Positions 7,242 to 18,956 of a stretch of DNA of 64,000 nucleotides are shown here, piece by piece. How positions within the stretch are numbered: the first letter of the stretch is position 1; each line of letters opens with the position of its first letter. The position numbers and the translations under genes are program-made. Below the pieces are notes generated by a model that was given only the letters and a program-made list of their open reading frames with translations, made no database searches and was not told where the DNA came from. The DNA comes from Brevundimonas nasdae (lineage in GTDB: Bacteria > Pseudomonadota > Alphaproteobacteria > Caulobacterales > Caulobacteraceae), in contig NZ_JAEPWN010000003.1 of assembly GCF_016654005.1 (NCBI RefSeq), positions 281,264 to 345,263 on the forward strand, in the 5' to 3' direction.

Positions 7242-8837
7242 TCAGTCCAGACCAGACACATTGGCGGCGCCGGGTTCGCGGCGAAGCGTCGCCTTCAGCT
7301 CCGACACGGTGACGGCCCGGAACAGGAACAGACACGCCCCGTACAGCACGGCCCCCACGCCGCAGACGATCAGCACGGCGATCTCCTTGGCCAGGAAGAT
7401 GCGGCTGAGCAGACCATAGTTGACGCTGGCGGCGAACAGGGCGGCGGCCATGACCAGACTGGCGGCGAAGACCCGGCTGATGCGCGACAGGAAGGCGGGA
7501 GAGGGCTTCCAGCTGTTCTCGCGCACCAGGACGCCGCCCAGAAGCGCGACATTGACCCAGGCAGAGGTGCTGGTGGCGATGGCCAGGCCCAGCACGCCGT
7601 CCCAGCCCTGAGCGCGGAACCAGAAGAACAGACCCGACCCCAGGACCACGGTGATCACCACGCTGGTGATGGCGAAGATCATCGGGCGGCGTGTGTCCTG
7701 ACGCGCGAAGAAGGGCGGGGTCAGCACCTTGGCCAGGACGAAGGCGGGCACGCCCCAGGCGAAGTGGCGCAGCACATCGGCGGTGCGGCTGGCGTCGGCC
7801 GAGGTGAAGGCGCCGCGCGTGACGGTGGCGTCGATGATGAAGAAGGGGATGACGAACAGGGCGACGGCGGCGGGCAGGGTGAAGGCCATGGCCAGATTGA
7901 TCCCGTCGTCCAGCGTGCGCTGTCCGCCCTCATGGTCGCCGGCGACGAAGGCCTTGGTCAGGCGCGGCACCAGGGCCAGGCCGATGGCGACGCCCACCAG
8001 ACCCAGCGGCAGTTGATACAGGCGGTCGGCGTTATAGAGCACCGAACGCGCCCCTTCATCCGACCCGGTCAGGAACTGCGACACCAGGGAGTTGACCTGC
8101 AGCGCGCCGCCCGCCAGCGCGCCGGGCACGGCCAGGGCCAGCGTATGGCGGACGTTCGGGGTCAGGCGGGGCAGGCCGATCTTCAGCCGGACGCCCAGGC
8201 GCTGCACGCCCCACCACAACAGGACCGCCTGAATGACGCCCGAGACGGTCACCGCCGTGGCGACCATCAGCAGAACCGTCTCCTGCGGGATCGGCAGGAA
8301 CATGGGCGGGACCAGCGCGGCCAGGGTGCACAGGTTCAGGAACACCGGCACGGCGGCGGACAGGGCGAAACGCCCCCCCGTGTTCAGCACCCCCGACAGC
8401 AGCGAGGCCACCGTCATGCAGGCCAGATAGGGCATGGCCAGCTGGGTCGCGATCACGGCGGCGCGCAGCACCTCGGGCTGGTCGCGATAGGCAGACAGCA
8501 GCCACGGCATGATCCACGGCATGACGACCTGCAGCAGGATGCAGAAGCCCGCCACCATGGCCAGCATGAAGCTGAGGGCCTCGGACGCCGTCACCGCCGC
8601 CGCCTCGTCGCCGTCACGCGTCTTGACCCCGCCATAGACCGGCACAAAGGCCTGGGCGAAGGCGCCCTCGGCGAACAGGCGCCGGAACATGTTGGGCAGC
8701 ATCAACGCCGTGGTGAAGGCGTCCATCATCGGCCCCTGGCCGAAGCGGGCCGAAAGGGCCAGGTCGCGAACAAAGCCGAGGAGACGACTGCCGAGCGTGA
8801 GCGACGACTGAACCAGAGTGTTGCGGGCGAGGCTCAT
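7242..8837 (-). CDS. murJ: Lipid II flippase MurJ (MviN)
   Basis: A 531-aa inner-membrane protein of the MOP superfamily that flips lipid-linked peptidoglycan precursor. The N-terminus MSLARNTLVQSSLTLGSRLLGFVRD is the classic MurJ/MviN start, and about 14 hydrophobic segments follow. I use ATG 8837 because longer starts would run into glnD, whose stop is at 8873, and the family motif begins here. It is directly downstream of glnD with a 35-nt gap. Confidence 0.95.
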   Translation of the reverse strand: MSLARNTLVQSSLTLGSRLLGFVRDLALSARFGQGPMMDAFTTALMLPNMFRRLFAEGAFAQAFVPVYGGVKTRDGDEAAAVTASEALSFMLAMVAGFCILLQVVMPWIMPWLLSAYRDQPEVLRAAVIATQLAMPYLACMTVASLLSGVLNTGGRFALSAAVPVFLNLCTLAALVPPMFLPIPQETVLLMVATAVTVSGVIQAVLLWWGVQRLGVRLKIGLPRLTPNVRHTLALAVPGALAGGALQVNSLVSQFLTGSDEGARSVLYNADRLYQLPLGLVGVAIGLALVPRLTKAFVAGDHEGGQRTLDDGINLAMAFTLPAAVALFVIPFFIIDATVTRGAFTSADASRTADVLRHFAWGVPAFVLAKVLTPPFFARQDTRRPMIFAITSVVITVVLGSGLFFWFRAQGWDGVLGLAIATSTSAWVNVALLGGVLVRENSWKPSPAFLSRISRVFAASLVMAAALFAASVNYGLLSRIFLAKEIAVLIVCGVGAVLYGACLFLFRAVTVSELKATLRREPGAANVSGLD

Positions 8838-8872
8838 GCGGGCATTCGATAAAGGCGAGAGACGTGGGACGC

Positions 8873-11581
8873 TTAGCGCGGCTGGGCGTCCGGCGATACC
8901 GGCTTTGCGCATGGGCTGCGGCGGCCCAGTTCGGAGACGTCGCGGGCGCTGGCGCGGGCGGAGGCGACCTTGCGTCCGGCGGGGGCGGGGGCGCGGCGGT
9001 CCAGCACGGCCTCAAGCGCGGTCTTCAGTTCGTCGATCCGCTGCTCCGAGGTGATCTTTCGCCCCTTGCGGTCCACCACATAGAAGCTGTCCACCGCCCG
9101 TTCGCCGTAGCTGGCGACATGGGCGGAGCGGATGTTCAGCCCCTCGTCGTTGAAGACGCGCGACAGGGCCGCCAGCAGACCCGGACGGTCGGCGCCCGAC
9201 ACCTCGACCACCGTCGCCGTCTCGCTGGCGTGGTGGTCGATCATGACGACGGGGCGCACCTCGAAGGCGGCCTTGCGGGCGTTGCCGACCGGTTCGGGCG
9301 CCTTGCCGATCCGTCCCTCGCCGCGCGCGGCCTTCTCCAGCGCCTCGACCAGGATCTTGAGCCTTCGCGGTTCGGCCTGGCCGTACGGCAGGCCTGCGCC
9401 GTCCTGCACGCGGAAGACGTCCAGCACCACGCCCTGATCGCTGGTGGCCACGCGGGCGTCGGTGATGTCGGCCCCCAGGGCGGCCATGGTCTGGGCCAGG
9501 TCGGCGAACAGGCCGGGCCGGTCGGCGGCGGCGATGGAGATTTCGGTGGTCTGGACCGGCAGGCCCTCGACCGCCAGCGTCGGCACGGCCTCGGCGGCGG
9601 CCCCGGTCAAACGGGCGCGCTCGACCAGAGCGGCGTAGTCGGCCAGAGGATCGGCGCTGGCCACGTCTTCGCCCCGGAACAGGGCGTTGACCCGGTCATA
9701 GAGGGTGCGCATCAACTGTCCCTTCCAGCCGTTCCAGACGCCCGGCCCCACGGCGCGGATGTCGGCCACGGTCAGGACCAGCAGCATCCGCAGCCGCTCG
9801 GGATCGCCGACCAGTTCGGCGAAGGCGCGGATGGTCGCCGGGTCGCTCAGGTCGCGCTTCTGGGCATAGTCGGACAGGGCCAGATGGCTGCGGACCAGCC
9901 AGACGATCAGTTCGATCCGCCGGGGATCGACGCCCAGACGTTCGCAGGCGCGCCGCGCGGCGATGGCGCCGTCCTCCAGCTGGCCCCGCTCGCCGCCCTT
10001 GCCGACATCATGCAGCAGCATGGCCAGCATCAGGGCCTCCATGTCCGAAATCAGGTGCACGATCTCGGACGCCATCGGGTGGTCGGTCTTCAGCTTGCCG
10101 CGCGCGATGTCATTGATGATGCCGATGGCCTGCAGTGTATGCTCGTCCACCGTATAGGCGTGGTACATGTTGAACTGGGTCTGGCCGACGATCCGCCCCC
10201 ATTCTGGCAGGAATCGCCCCAGCAGGCCCGTCTCGTTCATGATGGTCAGGCTGCGATAGGGCCTCTGGCCATGGGCCAGAACATCCAGAAAGGCCCGGGT
10301 CGCCGCCGGATCGCGCCGCAGTTTCGGCGTCACCAGCGACAGCGACCGGGTCACCGCCGAAAAGGCGTCCGGGTGCAGGTCCAGATCATGCCGGTCGGCG
10401 CAGGCGAACAGGGTCAGAAGCTTGACCGGATCGGCGGTGAAGACCTCCTGGCTTTCGATCGACAACCGGCCCTGGTCGACCCAGAAGCCTTCGACCTCCA
10501 GCTTGCGCCGCGCGGGGCGGAAAGGCGTCATCAGCCGCGACAGGCCCTGGGCCGTCTTCTGATGGCGGGCCTCCAGCTTGGCCGACATGGCGCGGGTCAG
10601 GGCGCCCACATCGCGCGCGATCAGGAAGTAGCGGCGCATGAAGCGTTCGACCGCGGGTTCGTCGCCACGCCCGCTCCATCCCATGCGGCGCGCCACCTCG
10701 GGCTGCATGTCGAAGGTCAGCTTCTCCTCGGCCCGCCCGGCGATCAGATGCAGGTGGATGCGGACCCGCCACAGGAAGTCGAACGCATCGTCGGAGATGC
10801 GCCGCTCGCGCGCCGTCAATAGTTGATCCATGACGGCGGCGCCCAGTCGGCTTTCGGGGGCCAGCGAGCGTGCGATCCAATACAGGGTGTTCAGATCGCG
10901 CAGGCCGCCCTTGCCGTCCTTGACGTTGGGTTCGACCTTGTAGCGGACGGCCCCGGCCTTGGCGTGGCGCACCGCGCGCTCCTCCAGCTTGGCGGCGATG
11001 AAGGGACGGGGATCGGACTTGGCCACCATGTCTTGGAACCGATTGATCATCAGCCGGGCCAGCGCCTCGTCGCCCGCCAGCCAGCGCGCCTCCAGAAGCG
11101 TGGTCCGCACCGTCATGTCGGTGCGCGACAGGGCCAGACATTCCTCGACCGAGCGGACGGCCTGGCCGACCTTCACGCCGAGGTCCCACAGCACATAGAG
11201 GACGAACTCCACCACCTTCTCGCTGCGCGGCGTGGCCTTGGCCGGGCGCAGGAACAGAAGATCCAGATCCGAATAGGGCGCCAGCACCCGCCGCCCATAG
11301 CCGCCGACGGCGACCAGAGACAGGCGCTCGCTTTCCACCACGGACACCGGCCACAACACCTTGGTCGCCACCGTCCACAGGGCGCCCAGCATTTCGTCAG
11401 CGGCGGCGGCGTACAGGCGCGCCACGTCCCGGCCCTTGGCTCCGGCGGACAGGCGGCGTTCGGCGCGCGTGCGGGCGGCGGCGTAGGTTTCCTTCAGCAC
11501 GGCGGCGACGGCGGCGCGCGGATCGTCGTCGCACGCGGCGGCCACCAGAAGATCGTCGAATGTCGGCGTCGCTGCGGTCAT
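8873..11581 (-). CDS. glnD: Bifunctional [protein-PII] uridylyltransferase/uridylyl-removing enzyme
   Basis: A 902-aa sensor of glutamine status that uridylylates PII proteins and removes the group when glutamine is high. The nucleotidyltransferase motif GGYGRRVLAPYSDLDLLF spans about 93-110 with metal ligands D105 and D107; a PII-uridylyl helical region follows; the HD hydrolase motif LLHDVGKGG lies near residue 500; two ACT domains form the last 200 residues. Length is typical for alphaproteobacteria. It lies between mutS and murJ, a widely conserved order. Confidence 0.96.
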   Translation of the reverse strand: MTAATPTFDDLLVAAACDDDPRAAVAAVLKETYAAARTRAERRLSAGAKGRDVARLYAAAADEMLGALWTVATKVLWPVSVVESERLSLVAVGGYGRRVLAPYSDLDLLFLRPAKATPRSEKVVEFVLYVLWDLGVKVGQAVRSVEECLALSRTDMTVRTTLLEARWLAGDEALARLMINRFQDMVAKSDPRPFIAAKLEERAVRHAKAGAVRYKVEPNVKDGKGGLRDLNTLYWIARSLAPESRLGAAVMDQLLTARERRISDDAFDFLWRVRIHLHLIAGRAEEKLTFDMQPEVARRMGWSGRGDEPAVERFMRRYFLIARDVGALTRAMSAKLEARHQKTAQGLSRLMTPFRPARRKLEVEGFWVDQGRLSIESQEVFTADPVKLLTLFACADRHDLDLHPDAFSAVTRSLSLVTPKLRRDPAATRAFLDVLAHGQRPYRSLTIMNETGLLGRFLPEWGRIVGQTQFNMYHAYTVDEHTLQAIGIINDIARGKLKTDHPMASEIVHLISDMEALMLAMLLHDVGKGGERGQLEDGAIAARRACERLGVDPRRIELIVWLVRSHLALSDYAQKRDLSDPATIRAFAELVGDPERLRMLLVLTVADIRAVGPGVWNGWKGQLMRTLYDRVNALFRGEDVASADPLADYAALVERARLTGAAAEAVPTLAVEGLPVQTTEISIAAADRPGLFADLAQTMAALGADITDARVATSDQGVVLDVFRVQDGAGLPYGQAEPRRLKILVEALEKAARGEGRIGKAPEPVGNARKAAFEVRPVVMIDHHASETATVVEVSGADRPGLLAALSRVFNDEGLNIRSAHVASYGERAVDSFYVVDRKGRKITSEQRIDELKTALEAVLDRRAPAPAGRKVASARASARDVSELGRRSPCAKPVSPDAQPR

Positions 11582-11624
11582 GGGCGATACATAGGCAGTC
11601 GCCGGGCGTGCGTCTCGTGCGCCG

Positions 11625-14306
<2,682 letters not shown>

Positions 14307-14394
14307 GTGGCCCTAGGGTGACGGATCGCAACCGACGCCTCAAGCCCGTTCCGCCAGCCTTGCACAGGCTTGTCCCCCCTGCGATAGCCTCCAA

Positions 14395-14558
14395 CAGGCG
14401 GTTTAGGGAACGTGGTCAGACACCACGGCTGTTCCCGCAACTGTAGGCGGCGAGAACGTCGTCCGTCCGGGGTCCGCGATCCCGGCGTCACTGGTCCAAG
14501 GACTGGGAAGGCGAGGGCGATGTTTGTTGAACCGCAAGCCAGGAGACCTGGCCGCCTG
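14395..14558 (+). promoter_or_regulatory. Cobalamin (B12) riboswitch
   Basis: The leader of the TonB receptor gene holds a complete AdoCbl-type aptamer. The P1 stem is CAGGCGG (14395-14401) with CCGCCTG (14552-14558). The conserved core GGGAACGTGGTCAGACACCACGGCTGTTCCCGCAACTG-like region is at about 14406-14443, a GTCACTGG-CCAAGGACTGGGAAGGCGAGGG block at about 14487-14517, and the B12 box GCCAGGAGACCTGGC at 14538-14552. About 160 nt separate P1 from the ATG. No clear T-tract terminator is seen there, so translational control is more likely than termination. Confidence 0.93.
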
Positions 14559-14717
14559 TTGTCGCTCGCCCCTGTCCGGGAATAGGCGGAGGCGCGGTTT
14601 CTTTCCGTTGCAGCGACCCGATCTTGCGCCGTCCAGCCCCCAGCGGGTCTGGCGGATCGGTTCGTTCACATCGGTCTCTCGCGCGCATTCGCGGGGCCGC
14701 AACGGGGATTTCGCTCA

Positions 14718-16544
14718 ATGAAGCGTTCCATTCTTCTCGCCTCGGCCGCGCTCTCGGTCGTCGCCATCGCCGCGCCCGCCATGGCCGAGGATGCGGTCCA
14801 GGTCAGCGACGTCGTCGTCACCGCCACCCGCCTGCCCGCCATCGTCGCCGACACGCCCGGCGCCCGCGTCATCGACAGCCAGACGATTGAACAACATGGC
14901 GCAGTCTTCGCCGCCGACATCCTGACGACCGTGCCAGGCCTGTCCATCGCCCGCACCGGCGCCTTCGGCGGCCTAACCCAGGTCCGCATGCGCGGCGCCG
15001 CGCCCGGCAAGACTCTGGTTCTGGTGGATGGGGCGCCCGTCAATGATCCGGCCGAGATCAATGGCGCCTTTGACTTCGGCAGTTTTGAACTGGCCGACAT
15101 CGACCGCATCGAAGTGCTCAGCGGCCCGCAGTCGTCGCTGTGGGGGTCGGACGCCATCGGCGGCGTGATCTCCTTCACCACCCAGGAAGTCCAGGGCGTG
15201 CGCGCCGAGGCTGAAGCCGGCAGTTTCTCGACCGTGCGCGGCCGCCTGTCGGCGGGCGTCGCCAACGACAAATACGCATTCGGCGCCTATGTCTCGCGCT
15301 TTGAAACCGACGGCATCTCGGCCGCCGACGAGCGCGACGGCAACACCGAGCGCGACGGCCTTCGCAACACCACCGTCGGCGCCAAGGGTCGCTACGCCTT
15401 CAACGACACGACCAAGATCGACGGTTCTGTCCGCTGGGTGAAGAGCCATGTCGAGATAGACGGTTTCCCGGCCCCGAACTACAGCCTGGCCGATACGGAC
15501 GACACGGCGGACAGCGAGCAGTGGTCCGGCTTTGCGCGGGTCACCACCCAGGCCTTTGGTCTGAAGCATCAGTTCAGCGTCTCGGCCTCGGACATCGAAC
15601 GCACCACCTACAGCGGCGGCGCCGGTTCGACCTTCAGCGGCGACCGTCAGGTTTATCGCTGGCAGGCGGACGGCAAGACCCAGAACATCGCCTACGCCTT
15701 CGGCGCCGAACGGGAAGAATCCAAGGGCGACCTGTCCACGGGCCTGTCGCGGGACCTGGGCACGACCTCGGTCTTCGGCGTGGCGCAATATGATGCGGGC
15801 GCACTGAACCTGACGGGCGGCCTGCGTTACGACGACACCGACGATTTCGGCTCCAAGACCACGGGCCGGGTTTCGGCCGCCTATCACCTGAACGGCGGTT
15901 TCACCGTCTCGGGCGCCTATGGCACCGGCTTCAAGGCGCCGACTGTCGTCCAGGCCCTGTGCGACTGGTGCTATGCGCCCAAGCCCTGGCCGGAACTGAA
16001 GCCTGAAACCGCCGACAGCGTCGAGCTGGCGCTGGGCTGGGCTTCGCCGGATGGTCGTTTCGACGGTCGTGCGACGGTCTATCGCCTGAACATCGAAAAC
16101 CAGATCTCCTACGTCGCGGGCCGCTACATCAACATCGCCAAGACCCGTTCTGACGGCGTTGAACTGGAGGGCAGCGCGCGTCTGGGCGCAGGCTTCGACC
16201 TGACCCTGGCCTATGCCTGGACCGACGCGACAGACCGCACGACGGGCGCGCGCCTGTTGCGCGTGCCGGAAAATACAGCCTCGGCGACGCTGGGCTGGAC
16301 CGGCGAGCGTCTGTCCGGCGCCCTGACGGTGCGTGCAGAAGACGATCAGGATGACTCGGGCGGCTTCTCGACCGTGGTCCGCAAGGGCTTTGTCACGGGC
16401 AATCTGAACGCGGCCTATGTGTTGACGGACAACATCACCCTGACCGCGCGGATCGAGAACCTGACCGACAAACACTATCAGCAGGTGTTCGGTTACGGCG
16501 AGCCCGGTCGTTCGGGCTATGTCGGGATCAGGCTGCGCTACTGA
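14718..16544 (+). CDS. btuB: TonB-dependent vitamin B12 receptor, BtuB-like
   Basis: A 608-aa outer-membrane receptor. A Sec signal peptide ends at about AMA (residue 23), followed by the TonB box VSDVVVTATR, a plug domain with PGLSIARTG and VRMRGAAPGKTLVLVDGAPVND-type motifs, and a 22-strand barrel ending in the aromatic GYVGIRLRY. The short size, close to E. coli BtuB, plus the upstream cobalamin riboswitch identify B12 as the ligand. Its 3' end overlaps the convergent aldo/keto reductase-like gene by 17 nt. A B12 adenosyltransferase gene lies at 60771 but is not linked. Confidence 0.92.
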   Translation: MKRSILLASAALSVVAIAAPAMAEDAVQVSDVVVTATRLPAIVADTPGARVIDSQTIEQHGAVFAADILTTVPGLSIARTGAFGGLTQVRMRGAAPGKTLVLVDGAPVNDPAEINGAFDFGSFELADIDRIEVLSGPQSSLWGSDAIGGVISFTTQEVQGVRAEAEAGSFSTVRGRLSAGVANDKYAFGAYVSRFETDGISAADERDGNTERDGLRNTTVGAKGRYAFNDTTKIDGSVRWVKSHVEIDGFPAPNYSLADTDDTADSEQWSGFARVTTQAFGLKHQFSVSASDIERTTYSGGAGSTFSGDRQVYRWQADGKTQNIAYAFGAEREESKGDLSTGLSRDLGTTSVFGVAQYDAGALNLTGGLRYDDTDDFGSKTTGRVSAAYHLNGGFTVSGAYGTGFKAPTVVQALCDWCYAPKPWPELKPETADSVELALGWASPDGRFDGRATVYRLNIENQISYVAGRYINIAKTRSDGVELEGSARLGAGFDLTLAYAWTDATDRTTGARLLRVPENTASATLGWTGERLSGALTVRAEDDQDDSGGFSTVVRKGFVTGNLNAAYVLTDNITLTARIENLTDKHYQQVFGYGEPGRSGYVGIRLRY

Positions 16545-17448
16545 TTCGGGCGCGGGCGTCGGCGGTGAAACCCGCCGGCGCCTCCAGCGCCAGCGTCGAC
16601 CAGTCCAGGTCGGGGCAGGGCGCGTGGGCGGCGGCCAGGATGGCGCGCAGTTCGGCGGCGGAGGCCACGCTGGCGACGATCTTGTCGACGGCCTTCAGAG
16701 ACAGGGCGTAACCCAGGGCCGCCTGCATGGGGTCGCAGCGCTGTTCGGCCAGACGCCGACGCGTGCGCGACAGGGCCTGGGCGTGTTCGGCCAGCTCCGG
16801 CGGAAGATCATCCCCGCCCGCAAACAACAGGCCGCCTGCAAAGACGGACGACAGATGCACGGCCGCGCCGGCGTCCTTGACCGCGTCCAGCACATTCTCG
16901 CGAACGGCGCGCTGGTCCAGCAGATTGCAGGGCAGTTGCACGACATCCGCATTCAGCCGCCGCGCCAGCATGGCGGGCTGATCCTCAAGCGAGGCGCAGA
17001 AGCCGATGCTGCGATAAAGACCCCGGTCCTTCAGCTTCTGCAGGCGATCCCACAGGGCGCGGCCTTCTGCGCCGGCCAGGTCGGCGGCGTTGGACACCAG
17101 CAGCACCTCGCCGCGCGGCAGGCCCATCCGCTCCAGCGAACGGCGCGCGCGGGCCTCGATCCGGTCCAGACCTTCGCTCAGGGCCACGGTGCGGACGGTG
17201 ACCTGGAAGGGCGAGGGGAAGGGCCAGGCCTGTCCCAGCAGGCGTTCGTTGTCGCCTTCAGGCCGGGTGGCGATCAGTTTGACGCCCGCGTCCGCCCCGG
17301 TCTGCAGCAGGAAACGCATGGCCTCCTCCCGCGCGCCGGACGGCGCGGTCATGAAGGCGGACGTCGCACGCGCAGGCTCGGTCACCACGGCGAGGGCCAG
17401 GCGATGGGTGGGCGAGGACGCCGAAGGTGTGGCGGGAGAATACGTCAC
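16528..17448 (-). CDS. Aldo/keto reductase-family protein with degenerate active site
   Basis: A 306-aa protein with the overall AKR TIM-barrel pattern (SIGFCASLEDQ, VVQLPCNLLDQR, AALGYALSLKAVDKIVASVAS). The canonical Asp-Tyr-Lys-His tetrad seems absent by eye: the usual D-T-A-x-x-Y-G stretch reads ATRPEGDNERLLG, the TK position reads TVRTV, and the LLxH position reads VLLVSNAAD. It may therefore lack reductase activity or use another chemistry. It overlaps btuB convergently by 17 nt and is followed upstream by an 81-bp gap to the MaiA gene. Confidence 0.78.
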   Translation of the reverse strand: MTYSPATPSASSPTHRLALAVVTEPARATSAFMTAPSGAREEAMRFLLQTGADAGVKLIATRPEGDNERLLGQAWPFPSPFQVTVRTVALSEGLDRIEARARRSLERMGLPRGEVLLVSNAADLAGAEGRALWDRLQKLKDRGLYRSIGFCASLEDQPAMLARRLNADVVQLPCNLLDQRAVRENVLDAVKDAGAAVHLSSVFAGGLLFAGGDDLPPELAEHAQALSRTRRRLAEQRCDPMQAALGYALSLKAVDKIVASVASAAELRAILAAAHAPCPDLDWSTLALEAPAGFTADARARISSAA

Positions 17449-17529
17449 CCTCGGACAATGACGCGGAATACTTAAGGGACGCTGAGCGAGACGTTACGCG
17501 ATCCTTACTTATCCACCGCTGATATGCGC

Positions 17530-18165
17530 TCAGGCGTCGGCGTCGGGCTGGCGGTCCGGGTGGGCGGAAACAAAGGCGGGGTGGGCGTTCGCACGCTCCT
17601 CGACCGCCAGAAGAACCGGCCAGGGCGACAGATCGATGTTGAATCTGCGCGCCGAATACAGCTGCGGGATCAGATAACAATCGACCAGGCTCGGGGCGTC
17701 GCCGAAGCTCCAGCCGCGCCCGTGCTGCCTCACCAGCGTCTCCAGGGCGTCGAAGCCCGGCGCGATCCAGCGCGCGGCCCAGGCGTCGACGGCGTCCTGA
17801 TCGGCGTTGAAATCGTGCCGCAGGGACTTCAGGACGCGCAGATTGTTCAGCGGGTGGATGTCGCAGCCGATCAGGGCGGCCATGGCGCGGACGATGGCGC
17901 GGTCGTTGGCGGTGTTCGGCAGCAGGGGCGGTTCGGGGTGCGTCTCCTCCAGCCACTCCAGAATGGCCGGGCTCTGGGTGATGACCAGATCGCCGTCCTG
18001 AAGAGCCGGAACCATGCCCTGGGGGTTCAGCGCCAGATAGTCAGCCTGTTTCTGCTCGCCCTTGCGCAGGTCATGGGCCGACAGTTCATAGTCCAGGCCC
18101 TTCAGCGCCAGACCGATGCGGACCCGGTAGCTGGCGCCGGAACGCCAATAGCCGTGCAGGATCAT
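17530..18165 (-). CDS. maiA: Maleylacetoacetate/maleylpyruvate isomerase (zeta-class GST)
   Basis: A 211-aa glutathione S-transferase-fold isomerase that converts maleyl to fumaryl keto acids in tyrosine/homogentisate (or gentisate) breakdown. The zeta-type N-terminus reads YWRSGASYRVRIGLALKGL, then NPQGMVPALQDGD and QSPAILEWLEE, the GSH gamma-glutamyl-binding motif. The usual SSC catalytic triplet appears as RSGAS. Its ATG overlaps the stop of the upstream FAH-family gene by one base (TGATG), so the two are coupled and act in successive steps. Confidence 0.87.
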   Translation of the reverse strand: MILHGYWRSGASYRVRIGLALKGLDYELSAHDLRKGEQKQADYLALNPQGMVPALQDGDLVITQSPAILEWLEETHPEPPLLPNTANDRAIVRAMAALIGCDIHPLNNLRVLKSLRHDFNADQDAVDAWAARWIAPGFDALETLVRQHGRGWSFGDAPSLVDCYLIPQLYSARRFNIDLSPWPVLLAVEERANAHPAFVSAHPDRQPDADA

Positions 18166-18818
18166 CAGACGATCTCGAAGTTGAGGGTTTCAAGGCCTGT
18201 GATGCTGACGACGACCTTGTCGCCCTTCACCACCGGGCCGACACCCGACGGAGTGCCGGTGAAGATCAGGTCGCCGGGCTCAAGCGCCCATAGTTTGCCC
18301 GCCGCCTCGACGATGCGGGCGGGGTTCAGGATCATGTCGTCCAGCGTGCCGGATTGTTTCGTCTCGCCGTTCACCGTCAGGGTGATGGCCCCCGCCGGAT
18401 CGGGCAGGGCGCCCAGGGTTAGGGGGCCGCAGGGGGCCGACTGGTCGAAGCCCTTGGCCGCATCCCACGGGCGGCCCGCCTTCTTGGCCTCGGCCTGCAG
18501 GTCGCGACGCGTCAGGTCGCAGCCGACCGCCCAGCCGATGATCTGGCCGCCTTCGCCGATGGCGGCGACCAGTTCGGCCTCATAGTGCAGATTTCCGGTC
18601 GCGGTCGCATAGGCCGGGTTCGCGCCATCGGACACGACCGCGTCGCCGGGCTTGGAGAAGAAGAATGGCGTCTGTTTTTCCGGATCCGATCCCATCTCGC
18701 GCGCATGGGCGGCGTAGTTCTGACCCACACACAGGATGCGGCGAACGGGGAAGCGCCGTTCATCGCCGACGATAGGCAGGGACGGTGTCGGTTGGGGTGG
18801 AAACAGCCAGCTGGTCAT
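18165..18818 (-). CDS. Fumarylacetoacetate/fumarylpyruvate hydrolase-family protein
   Basis: A 217-aa small FAH-family hydrolase cleaving a carbon-carbon bond of a fumaryl diketo acid. The motifs VRRILCVGQNYAAHAREMG, FFFSKPGDAVV, the metal-ligand region NLHYEAELVAAIG, the Asp of GCDLTRRDLQ, and the C-terminal DLIFTGTPSGVGPV are all family hallmarks. Start 18818 is chosen because upstream codons are not FAH-like. The short form resembles fumarylpyruvate hydrolase NagK as much as FahA. With maiA it forms a two-gene isomerase-hydrolase operon; the ring-cleaving dioxygenase is not in this window. Confidence 0.88.
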   Translation of the reverse strand: MTSWLFPPQPTPSLPIVGDERRFPVRRILCVGQNYAAHAREMGSDPEKQTPFFFSKPGDAVVSDGANPAYATATGNLHYEAELVAAIGEGGQIIGWAVGCDLTRRDLQAEAKKAGRPWDAAKGFDQSAPCGPLTLGALPDPAGAITLTVNGETKQSGTLDDMILNPARIVEAAGKLWALEPGDLIFTGTPSGVGPVVKGDKVVVSITGLETLNFEIV

Positions 18819-18879
18819 GCGTTGTCTTCTAATGCGACGATTGGCGCCTGACGAGAGCCAGTCGCCTTGTTGCGTTGCG

Positions 18880-18904
18880 GGAACCTTGACCACGGTGTGG
18901 CGTT
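18880..18904 (+). promoter_or_regulatory. EcfG/SigT general-stress promoter
   Basis: A perfect match to the alphaproteobacterial general stress sigma factor motif: GGAAC (18880-18884), 16-nt spacer, CGTT (18901-18904). The DUF883 gene starts 53 nt downstream at 18957. Confidence 0.85.
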
Positions 18905-18956
18905 GGCAGTCGGGCTTCCCTATTCTATTGTAAAGCTTGAAATCGGAGCGCGCATC

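Noticed and set aside
6900..10822. Two very long plus-strand frames (about 650 codons each) opposite trpS, murJ and glnD
   Set aside because: They are antisense shadows caused by high GC, rich in His, Gln, Gly and Arg, and lie over genes with complete family motifs.
17509..17517. TTATCCACC, a DnaA-box-like 9-mer
   Set aside because: Single, imperfect, and no cluster or AT-rich unwinding region nearby.
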